DNA of 64,000 bases. Source: Kosmotoga arenicorallina S304. GTDB lineage: Bacteria; Thermotogota; Thermotogae; Petrotogales; Kosmotogaceae. Where the stretch lies: contig NZ_JFHK01000004.1 in assembly GCF_001636545.1 (NCBI RefSeq), forward strand, positions 248,001 through 312,000, in the 5' to 3' direction. This document shows, one piece after another, positions 44,890-54,731 of the stretch. The number at the start of each line of letters is the position of its first letter. Position 1 is the stretch's first letter. The notes under the pieces were generated by a model that saw only the letters and a list, made by a program, of their open reading frames with translations, made no database searches and was not told where the DNA came from. The position numbers were made by a program, and so were the translations under genes.

Positions 44890-45876
44890 ATGGATTTCGA
44901 TAAATTGACTGAATTGCTATTTGTCCCGGGAATTTCCGGACGCGAGGAAATGATCCGCGAAAAGATAATCGAATTGCTTCCAAAAGGTATTCCTTACCAT
45001 GTTGATGATCTTGGAAATTTGATAGTTGAGATTGGTCAGGGTGAAGAGACAATAGGGTTCGCGGCTCATATGGACGAGCTCGGCCTTTTAATCACCGGGG
45101 TAAATTCCAATGGGACCCTGAATTTCAAGAAAATCGGGGGCATTCCCGATGAATTGCTGGTTGGAAGGCATCTTGATGTAATAAACTCCTCGGGGGAATC
45201 CATTGATGGTGTTATAGGATTTCTTCCTCCCCATCTTTCAAAAAATGCCGTCAAACCTGAACCTGTAATTGACGTTGGTGCGAGCACCCAAGAAGAGGTA
45301 AATACATTGGGAATAGAGGTTCTGGATTACGCCGTCTTCAGAAAGCAGGTTTCCATTCTAAATGACAGGTTTGTAGTTGCAAGAGCTCTCGATGACAGGT
45401 TCGGATGCACCGTTCTTCTTGAATTTTTAAATGAAGCTATAACCATGGACCTCAATAAAAAGCTTCTTTTTGTGTGGACGGTACAGGAAGAAGTTGGATT
45501 GGTCGGGGCACAGGCAATAGCTTCGCAATACCATCCCGCTTTATTCTTCCCTATTGATTCATTTGCATGTTGTTCTAAACTCACAGGAAGCGTAAAGCCT
45601 GGAAAAGGACCCGTCCTTCGAATGAATGACAGCATTTCAATAGCTTCTTACGACCTCGGGAAGCGCTTGATATCGCTTGCAAAGGAAATGAACATTCCAT
45701 TGCAATTCGGAGTTACAGGTGGAGGAACGGACGGGGTTCCCTTTCAAAGGCGGGGAATAAAAATGGTTCCTTTGAGCCTTGCATTGAAAAACCTTCATTC
45801 AGAAGTTGAATATATGTCGATTGAAGATTACGATAGCCTGCTAAAATTACTCAAAGAAATAGCAAAGAATTTTTAG
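44890..45876 (+). CDS. M42-family aminopeptidase
   Basis: M42 enzymes are large cytoplasmic oligomeric aminopeptidases of the tetrahedral type, cutting oligopeptides. The 328-residue protein has metal and catalytic motifs AAHMDELG (H60, D62), ALDDRFG, and QEEVGLVGA, with a PID..A segment and GGTDGVPFQRRG. ATGGGGGG upstream provides a Shine-Dalgarno match. It is transcribed with the radical SAM gene that follows after 20 nt. Confidence 0.93.
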   Translation: MDFDKLTELLFVPGISGREEMIREKIIELLPKGIPYHVDDLGNLIVEIGQGEETIGFAAHMDELGLLITGVNSNGTLNFKKIGGIPDELLVGRHLDVINSSGESIDGVIGFLPPHLSKNAVKPEPVIDVGASTQEEVNTLGIEVLDYAVFRKQVSILNDRFVVARALDDRFGCTVLLEFLNEAITMDLNKKLLFVWTVQEEVGLVGAQAIASQYHPALFFPIDSFACCSKLTGSVKPGKGPVLRMNDSISIASYDLGKRLISLAKEMNIPLQFGVTGGGTDGVPFQRRGIKMVPLSLALKNLHSEVEYMSIEDYDSLLKLLKEIAKNF

Positions 45877-45896
45877 ATCGCATCGGAGGCAATTAA

Positions 45897-47654
45897 ATGG
45901 ATATATATAAGTGGCTTGTGCAGTCCGGGACACTTCCCAGAGTAAAAAAGCCTTCTCGTTACATTGGGAAAGAGCTGAATAGCCTGAAAAAGGTCAATGA
46001 AAAGGCATTGAAGGTTTTATTGGCATTTCCGGATACTTATGAGATTGGCATGTCCCATATTGGTTTGAAACTGCTTTACAGTATACTGAACAAAGAGGAT
46101 GACATTATTGCAGAGCGTGCATATCTTCCGTGGAAAGATATGATCGCTGAAATGAAAAATGCCGGTGTTCCTCTGTATTCACTGGAAAGCTACACTCCTG
46201 CCAGGGACTTCCACATCCTTGGAATAACGCTTCAGTACGAGCTTAGTTTCACAAACGTTCTCAAGCTGCTGGAGCTTTCAGATATTCCTATCTTTCAAAA
46301 AGACCGGACAAAGGAACCCCTTGTGATTGGCGGTGGCCCCTGCACAAGTAATCCCGAACCGGTAGCGGATTTTTTTGACCTCTTAGTGGTTGGTGATGGC
46401 GAAGTTGTCATGCTTGAAGTGGCAAAGCTTGTGAAAGAAAATCTTGGATTGTTAAAATTAAACAAGAGGAAAGAGCTTCTTGAAATGCTTTCCCGGATAC
46501 CCGGGGTTTATGTTCCATCACTGCCCAAAAGAAAAATACACAAAGGTCTTGTAAAAGACTTAAATGACCATGAGATTATCCCCTCTTCCATAGTTCCCTT
46601 TATGAGTGTAGTTCACGATAGAGCTGTAATAGAGATAATGAGGGGTTGTAATAGAGGTTGCCGTTTTTGCCAGGCGGGCATGTTTTATCGCCCGGTAAGA
46701 GAAAGGAATATTGAAAAAATTCTCCAGAGTATAGAACCCTTGATTTCAACCACCGGATACGAAGAGCTTTCATTTCTTTCACTGAGCACTATGGATTACA
46801 GCAAAATTGAAGAGCTTACTTCCCGGTCTCTGAAATATTTGAAAAATGAGCATGTTGGGCTTTCTTTACCCTCCACAAGAGTTGACAGCTTTGGGGTAGA
46901 AATGGCGGAAAAAATAGCATCCATAAGGAAAACAGGGCTTACTTTTGCACCGGAAGCAGGGACCCAAAGGTTGAGGAATGTCATCAATAAAAATGTTACA
47001 GAAGAAAATATATTAAGCGCTATATCATCAGCAATAGAAAAAGGCTGGAAAAGGGTGAAGCTGTATTTCATGATAGGTTTGCCCACAGAAACCGATGAAG
47101 ATGTTAATGGAATTGTCGAGTTATCAAGAAAAATCAAAGCCCTTGGTCTTAAACAGCTCACAGTTTCGGTTTCAATATTTGTTCCGAAACCCCATACACC
47201 TTTTCAATACGCAAGGCAGATCACTCCGCCCGAGGCAAGAAAAAAATTCTCGATTCTTTCAAAAATAAAAAGGTTCGCCCAATTACAACTGCACGACCCA
47301 GGGAAAAGCTTTGTGGAAGGTTTATTAAGCCGTGGCGACAGAAAAGTTGCAAAGGCTATATACTGTGCATACAAAGACGGGTCGCTTTTTGATGAATGGG
47401 GTGAAGAATTCAGCCTTTCAACATGGATGAATGCCTTTGAAAAGTGCCAGATAGATATCCAGCAATATACCCGCGAAAGAAGCGTTGAAGAAGAACTTCC
47501 GTGGGATCATATATCCCTTGGCATTAGCAAAAAGTTTCTGCTTAAAGAGTACGAAAAAGCTCTCAAGGGAGAGCTTACACAAGATTGCAGGTGGAGTGGT
47601 TGTACTCTTTGCGGAGTCTGCCAGGAATACAGAGTGACTAACGTGCTGAATTAA
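45897..47654 (+). CDS. TIGR03960-type B12-binding radical SAM protein
   Basis: This 585-residue protein has a B12-binding-like N-terminal domain (about 35-180; LLAFPDTYEIGMSHIG, IGGGPC) and a radical SAM core with C251-x3-C255-x2-C258 (RGCNRGCRFCQAG). A C-terminal cysteine group (SGCTLCGVC) may bind a further metal or cluster. It fits the TIGR03960 family, whose reaction I do not know to be established. GGAGG precedes ATG 45897. Its end overlaps murC by 17 nt in convergent orientation. Confidence 0.88.
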   Translation: MDIYKWLVQSGTLPRVKKPSRYIGKELNSLKKVNEKALKVLLAFPDTYEIGMSHIGLKLLYSILNKEDDIIAERAYLPWKDMIAEMKNAGVPLYSLESYTPARDFHILGITLQYELSFTNVLKLLELSDIPIFQKDRTKEPLVIGGGPCTSNPEPVADFFDLLVVGDGEVVMLEVAKLVKENLGLLKLNKRKELLEMLSRIPGVYVPSLPKRKIHKGLVKDLNDHEIIPSSIVPFMSVVHDRAVIEIMRGCNRGCRFCQAGMFYRPVRERNIEKILQSIEPLISTTGYEELSFLSLSTMDYSKIEELTSRSLKYLKNEHVGLSLPSTRVDSFGVEMAEKIASIRKTGLTFAPEAGTQRLRNVINKNVTEENILSAISSAIEKGWKRVKLYFMIGLPTETDEDVNGIVELSRKIKALGLKQLTVSVSIFVPKPHTPFQYARQITPPEARKKFSILSKIKRFAQLQLHDPGKSFVEGLLSRGDRKVAKAIYCAYKDGSLFDEWGEEFSLSTWMNAFEKCQIDIQQYTRERSVEEELPWDHISLGISKKFLLKEYEKALKGELTQDCRWSGCTLCGVCQEYRVTNVLN

Positions 47655-48987
47655 CCTTAAAAGCACTCAAACGGGAAAGTTCAGTGATATCACCTGCACC
47701 AAGAAAAAGGATCACGGCTTTTTTCTGCTCCTCAACCCATTCGAGTACCTGGTGATAATCCACATAATGATGAGAAGGCACGTTATGCTTTCGTAAGCCA
47801 TCAAGGACTTCTGTTTCACTCAATGCACTGCTTCCTTTTTCATAAGCGTCATATAGCTTGAAGACACATACTTCGTCAGCGCCTTTCAAAGAAGCCGCGA
47901 ATCTTCCATTCTCCCTCGCTAACCTTGAGTACCTATGTGGCTGAAACACGATTGCCAGCTTTCTATCCGGAAAGGCTTCTCGAGCTCCTTTTATTGTATT
48001 TCGTATTTCATCAGGAGTGTGTGCGTAGTCATCTATAAGATACAGGTCCTTTTCTTCGTTATAACCTCTGACGGTAAACCTTCTATCAGCCGAAACAAAA
48101 CTTGCAAGGGAATTTCTTATGATTTCAGGGCTGATATCAAACTGACGTGCCATCGCAATAGCTCCCAGAGCATTGTAGATGTTGTACTCGCCGGGCAGGT
48201 TGAGCTCAAAAACACCCAGAGAATTTTCAGCTTCAAAAACTTCAAAAGTTTGCCTTAATCCCTTTATAGAAAGCCTTTCAAATCGGTAATCGCTATCATA
48301 TTTCCCAAAAGAAACACTTTCTTTGCCTTCAAATAGCATTCTTAGCATGTCATCATCGCGGTTGTATACAATCTTGCCTGAAACACCCTTAGAAAAAAGG
48401 ATTAAATGATCCAAAAAATGTTCGTGATTGTTTCCATAGTGCTCAAGGTGGTCAAAGCGAACATTTGTAAATAACGCGTGGTTAACTTTGAAAGAGGCGA
48501 AAAAGCCATCAGATTCATCGAGTTCTGTTATTGCTATGGAGCTTCCCCGTCTGTAATTTTCATGTTCCAAAAAAGGAACCTTTCCTCCCAGGAAAACTGT
48601 CGGGTCTTTTCCGGCATCTATGAATATCTTCGAAAGCATTGCAGTAGTAGTTGTCTTCCCATCTGTACCTGTGACACAGATTGATTGTTTTTCAGAGAGA
48701 ACTCTTTTCAAAAGCTCCATACGGTAAAGAACTGGAATGCCATTTTTCACCGCGGCGACAAGCTCAGGATTGTTTCCAGAAATCGCAGTCGTCCTGACTA
48801 CTATGTCAGGACTGCTTATGTTGTGAGGGGAGTGGCCTATCATGATTTGTATGTTTTTTCCTCTTAAATATTCAACTCTCTCATTTTCCTCAAAATTTGA
48901 GCCACAAATAACATGTCCCTCAGCCGCTAAATGAAGTGCGAGACCGCTCATGCCAATCCCGCCAATTCCAATAAAATGATATTTCAA
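47638..48987 (-). CDS. murC: UDP-N-acetylmuramate-L-alanine ligase
   Basis: MurC adds L-alanine to UDP-MurNAc, the first step of the stem peptide. The 449-residue protein has the nucleotide-binding GIGGIGMSGLA at the N-terminus, the ATP loop TGTDGKTTTTAM, and NVRFDHLEHYG. It is the last gene of the minus-strand cluster murE-murF-mraY-murD-ftsW-murG-murC and overlaps murG by 4 nt. Confidence 0.96.
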   Translation of the reverse strand: MKYHFIGIGGIGMSGLALHLAAEGHVICGSNFEENERVEYLRGKNIQIMIGHSPHNISSPDIVVRTTAISGNNPELVAAVKNGIPVLYRMELLKRVLSEKQSICVTGTDGKTTTTAMLSKIFIDAGKDPTVFLGGKVPFLEHENYRRGSSIAITELDESDGFFASFKVNHALFTNVRFDHLEHYGNNHEHFLDHLILFSKGVSGKIVYNRDDDMLRMLFEGKESVSFGKYDSDYRFERLSIKGLRQTFEVFEAENSLGVFELNLPGEYNIYNALGAIAMARQFDISPEIIRNSLASFVSADRRFTVRGYNEEKDLYLIDDYAHTPDEIRNTIKGAREAFPDRKLAIVFQPHRYSRLARENGRFAASLKGADEVCVFKLYDAYEKGSSALSETEVLDGLRKHNVPSHHYVDYHQVLEWVEEQKKAVILFLGAGDITELSRLSAFKVNSAR

Positions 48988-50057
48988 CGCGATTCCTCCC
49001 GAATTATGTTTTCAATGATTAACTCGACTGGTTCTTTTAAAACATGGATGGTCGATGTTTTCCTACTCAGGCTATTTACAATTCTGGAAAGAAGCAGCTC
49101 TGCTGTGACTGCATCTTCAAGTATAACACATCCAAGACCAAGTTTTTCTAAAATAACAGCGTTATGATACTGATGATTTTCCGCCGCCCCGTTCCAGGGT
49201 ATAACGATGGCTCTTCTGTTGTAATTAACTATTTCTGCAATTGAAGTAGCTCCCCCTCTTGATATTACCAGGTCTGCTTTAGCCACATACTCATGAAGGT
49301 CGTAAATATATTCAAAAGTCTTGACAAAGGAATATTTTTCAAACTTTTGGGGGTCTTCTCCTCTTCCAGTTATGTGCAAAAATTGAAAATCATGTTTATC
49401 GCTATTAATTAATTCATAGAGTTCCAGCATTTTTTTATTGATAAAGGATGACCCCTGGCTTCCACCCATGACAACTATAAGGGGTTTGCTCATGTCAAAT
49501 TTCAGTTCTTCGAAAACCTCTTCGCGGTTTTTATAAACTCGCCTAACAGGATTACCGGTAAAACGGGCTTTGTGTGAGAATTTTCCGAACTTTTCGATGC
49601 TCTCTTTAAAGCTCACAAAGATTGCTGTAGCATATTTTGCGAGTTTTTTATTAGCCATACCCGGTAAGGCGTTTTGCTCATGCAAATAAATAGGTATATT
49701 GAGCTTACTGGCAGCAAGAACAACTGGAAAAGATATATAGCCACCACTTGAAAATAGAAAATCTGGCCTGAATTCTTGCAACTCTTTTTTTACAATTCTT
49801 GTTTGCATCAAATGTTTAATTACTATACCTACATTTGATGGTTTATATATTGGCCTTATTAATCCGTGTACATTCAGTGGTATTTTCTTTACTTCTGCAA
49901 AATCCTGATCAACCCTTTTATCATCAAGGCGTCCAGCAATTGTGAAGTAAAGGAATTCAGTATCAAATTTTTCTGACAGCCTTTGAGCAACTGCCAGTAT
50001 GGGGTAATAATGGCCACCAGTTCCTCCGCCACATAAAGCAACCTTTAGTTTAGCCAA
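48984..50057 (-). CDS. murG: MurG, lipid II-forming GlcNAc transferase
   Basis: MurG transfers GlcNAc to lipid I, giving lipid II, at the inner face of the membrane. The 357-residue protein has the GGGTGGHYYP loop at the N-terminus, HEQNALPGMANK, and VISRGGATSIAE. GAGGAGG lies properly before TTG 50057, which overlaps the ftsW stop; a TTG at 50078 would place that site inside the coding region. Confidence 0.94.
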   Translation of the reverse strand: MAKLKVALCGGGTGGHYYPILAVAQRLSEKFDTEFLYFTIAGRLDDKRVDQDFAEVKKIPLNVHGLIRPIYKPSNVGIVIKHLMQTRIVKKELQEFRPDFLFSSGGYISFPVVLAASKLNIPIYLHEQNALPGMANKKLAKYATAIFVSFKESIEKFGKFSHKARFTGNPVRRVYKNREEVFEELKFDMSKPLIVVMGGSQGSSFINKKMLELYELINSDKHDFQFLHITGRGEDPQKFEKYSFVKTFEYIYDLHEYVAKADLVISRGGATSIAEIVNYNRRAIVIPWNGAAENHQYHNAVILEKLGLGCVILEDAVTAELLLSRIVNSLSRKTSTIHVLKEPVELIIENIIREESR

Positions 50058-51150
50058 TATCTTCCTCCTCTTTTTCAAGAATAATGGAAAATACTACCCC
50101 GAGCCCAAGAATCAGAGACATTAAGGAAGACCCGCCATAACTTACAAAGGGGAGCGTAACTCCAGTTGGGGGGAATAATCCAAGATTTACGCCTATGTTC
50201 ACGCTTGCTTGAAGAAAAACATAAAAAGCAAAACCTATTACGAAAAGCTTACCTTCGGTATTTTTTATGTATCTCAAGGCTATCTGTGAAAGTACCATGA
50301 CAAAACCTACATAAGAAAACATTAGAAGAAACATGCCAATTATTCCCCATTCTTCACCGATGGTAGCAAAAATGAAATCCGAATAACTAACGGGAAGGTA
50401 ATATTTAACTACTCCCATTCCAAGGCCTCTACCGAAAAGATCACCGGAAGAGATGGCCATAAGGCTGTAAGATACCTGTTCGTGGCCTTGTCCTCTTAAT
50501 GAAGAGAAGAATTCTGACAATCTTTCAAGCTGGTAAGGTTTTATGAGATCTGCTTTCAGCATGATAAATCCAAGCAGAATCACAACTAAAAACAAAACTA
50601 TTAGATGTGCGGGTTTGACTCCACCTAAAATCATCATTATCAGTACAATTGAAAGCATAATAATCGAAGTTGACAGATCAGGTTCAATAAATGTCAACCC
50701 GATAATCGGGGCGGAAAGAAGAATCGGTAAAATTATTGTGTTCCAGAAGTTTGATTTTTCCCTGTTCAATTTTCCGAAGTGAACAGCCAAAATCAAGAGT
50801 AAAACGAGTTTTGCGAATTCAGAAACCTGTATAGTAAAGTTTCCAAACTCAATCCACCTGTGAGATCCACCCCTGCTTTGGGAGAAAAGAACGAACACAA
50901 GGAGAGAAATGATTGCTGGATAATAGAACGGGAACGAAAGGCGAAAATGAGTTCTTCCACCCATAAAGATGGCTATAGATGCAAGCAATAGACCTATAAA
51001 AAAGGATATCAGTTGCCTCTGGAGATATTCAGAAGCATAAAAGCCTATCAGCCTTGCTTCCATGCTCAGGCCTGCACTGTATATAAAAACAAATCCCATA
51101 GCAAGCATGATGCTTACAAAAACACTTAAAATGATTATCTGGCTTTTCAT
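50050..51150 (-). CDS. ftsW: SEDS-family glycosyltransferase FtsW
   Basis: FtsW/RodA proteins polymerise lipid II into glycan strands. The 366-residue protein has about ten transmembrane helices, the SRGGSHRWI segment and the C-terminal NLGLFPPTGVTLPFVSYGGSSLM motif. Its place between murD and murG indicates FtsW rather than RodA. Its penicillin-binding partner (FtsI) is not in the window. Confidence 0.92.
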   Translation of the reverse strand: MKSQIIILSVFVSIMLAMGFVFIYSAGLSMEARLIGFYASEYLQRQLISFFIGLLLASIAIFMGGRTHFRLSFPFYYPAIISLLVFVLFSQSRGGSHRWIEFGNFTIQVSEFAKLVLLLILAVHFGKLNREKSNFWNTIILPILLSAPIIGLTFIEPDLSTSIIMLSIVLIMMILGGVKPAHLIVLFLVVILLGFIMLKADLIKPYQLERLSEFFSSLRGQGHEQVSYSLMAISSGDLFGRGLGMGVVKYYLPVSYSDFIFATIGEEWGIIGMFLLMFSYVGFVMVLSQIALRYIKNTEGKLFVIGFAFYVFLQASVNIGVNLGLFPPTGVTLPFVSYGGSSLMSLILGLGVVFSIILEKEEEDIG

Positions 51151-52475
51151 CTCATCATACCGGCTGTTTTTCTAAGATTTTTAACTTCATTTATGAAATC
51201 TTCACCCCGTTCTTTGTAGTTCCTGTACCTATCGAAGCTCGAACCTCCCGGACTAAACAAGACCACATTGCCTGCAAGAGCTGCTTTATGTGCCTTTTCT
51301 ACAGCCTGCTTCATATTGTCTACCACTTCGTAAGAAATATCATGATCGAGTTTTTCCACTAATCCAAGTTCATCCCCGATGATAATGACCTTTTTGAGCA
51401 TTTTTAACCTGGGCAATAATTCGTTAAAACTTTCATCTTTTCCCTTGCCTGCGAGAATTAAAACAATATCAGAAGGCTGAAAGTTTTCCAGCGCTTTGAC
51501 CACAGCATGAGCATTTGTTGCCTTTGAATCGTCGATATAGCAAACCCCTTCAATGGTTTCCACTTTCATCAACCTATGTCTTGGATATTTATAGGATACC
51601 AGTTTTTCGAGGGCATCGAACACTGAGATACCTGAAAAATGGGCTAACGCAATTGCAACCAGGGCATTTTCCCAATTATGCCTAGTCGTGATGTACCTGG
51701 TCAGGTCAAGCCTCACTTTATGGAAGTTCATAATGCCATCTTTAACGGATAAAAGCCCTTTACCTTTTAATGAGAAGGGTACGATATGAGCATTTCGCTG
51801 GATGTCGAATTTATTAACCAGATCCTCTTGCAGTATCGAGTACTCAGAAGTTAAAGTGATTATCTTTTTCTTCTGAGCCAGATATTCTGAAAAGGTACCA
51901 TGATAATCGAGATGGTCTTCCGCCACATTCAGCACACTTGAAAGGTGAAAAACAGGTTCTTTTGAATCAAACCAGTTCAACTGAAAGGAACTAACTTCCA
52001 GAACATAAAAATCGTAATCATCTTTCATTGCAGTCGCCAGAGGAACTCCAATGTTTCCGCCGACAAAGACGTTAAGCCCCTTTTCCTTCATTATGTGCCC
52101 AAGCATTGATGTTGTAGTGGTTTTTCCGTTAGTTCCTGTTATACCTATAAAAACACCTTTTTTTCTTTTCTTAAGCTCTTTCAGTGAAAACTCGAGCTCT
52201 GTTGTTACGGGTTTTCCAGAAGAAATTATCCTCCGCCCGATGGCACTGCGAGGTGAAATACCCGGACTCATAACAAAAAAATCTGATTCGAGAATTTTTT
52301 CTGTGTGGCCGTCCTGCTCAAAGAATATTCCCTCATCTTCAAGATACGCTCTATATTCTTCATGAACTTTTCCTTGCTCGGAAATAAGACATTCCCATTC
52401 TGGATAAGTACTTCTTATGTATTTCAAAAGTTCAAAATTCGAGGCTCCCAGACCGACAAATCCAATTTTCTTCAC
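51147..52475 (-). CDS. murD: UDP-N-acetylmuramoyl-L-alanine-D-glutamate ligase
   Basis: MurD adds D-glutamate. The 442-residue protein has KKIGFVGLGASNFELLKY, the ATP loop GITGTNGKTTTTSM and NVAEDHLDYHGTF. GGAGGGG is six bases before GTG 52475, which overlaps the mraY stop; a TTG at 52490 is less likely. Confidence 0.95.
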   Translation of the reverse strand: MKKIGFVGLGASNFELLKYIRSTYPEWECLISEQGKVHEEYRAYLEDEGIFFEQDGHTEKILESDFFVMSPGISPRSAIGRRIISSGKPVTTELEFSLKELKKRKKGVFIGITGTNGKTTTTSMLGHIMKEKGLNVFVGGNIGVPLATAMKDDYDFYVLEVSSFQLNWFDSKEPVFHLSSVLNVAEDHLDYHGTFSEYLAQKKKIITLTSEYSILQEDLVNKFDIQRNAHIVPFSLKGKGLLSVKDGIMNFHKVRLDLTRYITTRHNWENALVAIALAHFSGISVFDALEKLVSYKYPRHRLMKVETIEGVCYIDDSKATNAHAVVKALENFQPSDIVLILAGKGKDESFNELLPRLKMLKKVIIIGDELGLVEKLDHDISYEVVDNMKQAVEKAHKAALAGNVVLFSPGGSSFDRYRNYKERGEDFINEVKNLRKTAGMMR

Positions 52476-53407
52476 CAATAACCCCTCCAACCGAGTAATC
52501 CAAGTAATGAAAATCCAAGTGCTATGATGGAAAATCTGAAAGCAATTTTCGACTCATGCCAGCCTAAAAGTTCAAAATGGTGATGAACAGGAGCCATCTT
52601 AAAAACTCTCTTGTTTCGCAATTTAAAAGAACCCACTTGAATGATATCACTCAAAGTTTCTACAACAAATATAAAGCCAAAGAGAAACAGATAAATTTCC
52701 CGCCCTGTCATAGCCAGAGATGCCGCCAAAATGCCTCCAAGGGAAAGGGATCCAGTATCGCCCATGAAAACTTTTGCTGGATACCAATTGTGCCACAAAA
52801 AGCCTAAAAGCGCACCTATCAATGCAGAATACAAAGAACCATGATATCCCAAAATAATCAATGGAAACACCGATGCAATATACACACTACCAGCCAGGCC
52901 ATCAACACCATCGGTAATATTCACCGCATTTGCTGTTCCCACTATCGCTGTCATGGCAAAGGGAAAATAAAGAAATCCTATATCGATGCTTTTCTTAGAA
53001 AAGGGTATGAGAAGATGTGTATGGGGATTGACGCGTTGGATCATGTACACAATGAAAAACGCTATAAAAAATTCCAGTATCAGCCTTGTTAAAGCGCTTA
53101 TACCTGAAGAATTTCTCTTTATCAGCTTTGCTAAATCATCCATGGCACCAACAATTCCAAAAAGAACCCCTGTTGTAACAGGGATAATTAAATTGTGATC
53201 TTTACTGAAAAAAGTTACAGCTAACAACACCACGGGTATAAAAACCAACCCTGCTGATGTGGGGGTTCCCGTTTTATGATTGTGCAGATCCGGTCCCTCT
53301 TCCCGGATAAACTGCCCGATTTTGTTTTTTCTTTGCAAATTTTCAAATGGATACAGAAGCAGGAGTACCCCAAAAAAAGAAAGAAAGAAAAGCATCAGCT
53401 CATTCAT
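52472..53407 (-). CDS. mraY: Phospho-N-acetylmuramoyl-pentapeptide transferase
   Basis: MraY transfers phospho-MurNAc-pentapeptide to undecaprenyl phosphate, making lipid I. The 311-residue protein has about ten transmembrane helices and the family motifs GTPTSAGLVF, NAVNITDGVDGLAGS, FMGDTGSLSLGG and APVHHHFELLGW. GGAGAAG precedes ATG 53407, which overlaps the murF end by 8 nt. Confidence 0.96.
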   Translation of the reverse strand: MNELMLFFLSFFGVLLLLYPFENLQRKNKIGQFIREEGPDLHNHKTGTPTSAGLVFIPVVLLAVTFFSKDHNLIIPVTTGVLFGIVGAMDDLAKLIKRNSSGISALTRLILEFFIAFFIVYMIQRVNPHTHLLIPFSKKSIDIGFLYFPFAMTAIVGTANAVNITDGVDGLAGSVYIASVFPLIILGYHGSLYSALIGALLGFLWHNWYPAKVFMGDTGSLSLGGILAASLAMTGREIYLFLFGFIFVVETLSDIIQVGSFKLRNKRVFKMAPVHHHFELLGWHESKIAFRFSIIALGFSLLGLLGWRGYW

Positions 53408-54731
53408 TTTTCATTATCTTCTCCTTGAAAGCGTTAAGCACTTTTTCTAACATGACGCTTCTTGAAGCTTTGAAGTAAACAATGGTTCTTTTTTTTACAT
53501 GTTTAACCAGCCAATTCACTATATCCTCAACAGAATTACTAACAAGAGAAGGGGTAACAAGCTCGGTAACGTATTCTACCTGAGGGTCTGCTGTATAAAG
53601 CACTATACTGTCAAAATCCCGCAAAAGCTCTGCGAGCTTATGATGCGCTGCTTTTGAATGGCTTCCCTGCTCAAGAATGGAACCAATTACTGCTATCTTT
53701 TCTCCTTTGGATAACCTGGAAATCGCTTCAACAGCAACCATTACAGATTCTATACTGCTGTTGTAACAGTCATTTATCACTCTTATTCCAGAGTAGTCAT
53801 GAACTTTGAACCTGTTATCAAAGGGAAGGGTTGAGTCCAGAAGAAGAAGTTCTGGCAGTTCTATTCCCATGGCATGCATTGTTAAATATGCAGCCATTAA
53901 ACTCTTGATCTGACCCTTGTTCCAAATCCCTTTCAACCTTATCAAGCGCTTGTTACCGCTGAAATCAAGCACAACCATTGTATTGCCATTCATATAATAG
54001 TATTCATCAAGCAGAAGAAGGCCTTTTGTTTCACCAAAAAGTAATGTCCTGAACGTTGCCCTTTCCAATCTTTTGACCAACCTACTATTATCACCATTAG
54101 CTACTGCGGTATCATGATCTCTGAGTTCTGAGAAGACAGAGAACTTCTCGTCAAAAAGCTCATTATAGGACTTATAATTTCCAAGATGAGCAGTCCCTAT
54201 ATTGGTCAAAATCGATATATTGGGTTTTACAAGCTCTATTAATCTTTTTATGTCGCCTTTTTTATCAGCTGCAAGCTCAAAAATCCCATATCGGGATGCA
54301 TTGAGTTCCTCTCTTTTTTCAAGAATGGCAAGCGGAAGACCGATCTCGGTGTTGTAATTACCGGGGGTTTTAAAGGTAGGCTCCATTTTCGTAAGGGCTT
54401 GATGCAGCAATTCCTTTGTAGTAGTTTTGCCATTTGAACCTGTGATGCCTATTCTGAACTCGATTTTTGAAGTCTGCAATATTTTCTTTGCTGATTCCAG
54501 AAGAAGTCTGCCTGGGTCTTCCGCAAAAAATACCCTTTCATCTGAAATTTTCTTAGAGGTCACAGCTGAAAAAGCGCCCCGTTTAAGGGCGTCTATAACA
54601 AAATCATTTCCATCAGAGTGTTTCCCTTTCAAAGCTATGAAAACATCACCGGGTTCTACTTTTCTTGAATCTATCTTTAACTTTTTTCCATCCGTCAGTT
54701 TTAGAAACTCAGTGATAATCTCTTCATTCAT
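53400..54731 (-). CDS. murF: UDP-N-acetylmuramoyl-tripeptide-D-Ala-D-Ala ligase
   Basis: MurF adds D-Ala-D-Ala, completing the pentapeptide. The 443-residue protein has the RKVEPGDVFIALKG segment, the ATP loop GITGSNGKTTTKE, NIGTAHLGN and NDCYNSS. ATG 54731 overlaps the murE stop; GTG 54734 immediately before it is an alternative. It lies between murE and mraY as in other bacteria. Confidence 0.95.
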   Translation of the reverse strand: MNEEIITEFLKLTDGKKLKIDSRKVEPGDVFIALKGKHSDGNDFVIDALKRGAFSAVTSKKISDERVFFAEDPGRLLLESAKKILQTSKIEFRIGITGSNGKTTTKELLHQALTKMEPTFKTPGNYNTEIGLPLAILEKREELNASRYGIFELAADKKGDIKRLIELVKPNISILTNIGTAHLGNYKSYNELFDEKFSVFSELRDHDTAVANGDNSRLVKRLERATFRTLLFGETKGLLLLDEYYYMNGNTMVVLDFSGNKRLIRLKGIWNKGQIKSLMAAYLTMHAMGIELPELLLLDSTLPFDNRFKVHDYSGIRVINDCYNSSIESVMVAVEAISRLSKGEKIAVIGSILEQGSHSKAAHHKLAELLRDFDSIVLYTADPQVEYVTELVTPSLVSNSVEDIVNWLVKHVKKRTIVYFKASRSVMLEKVLNAFKEKIMKNE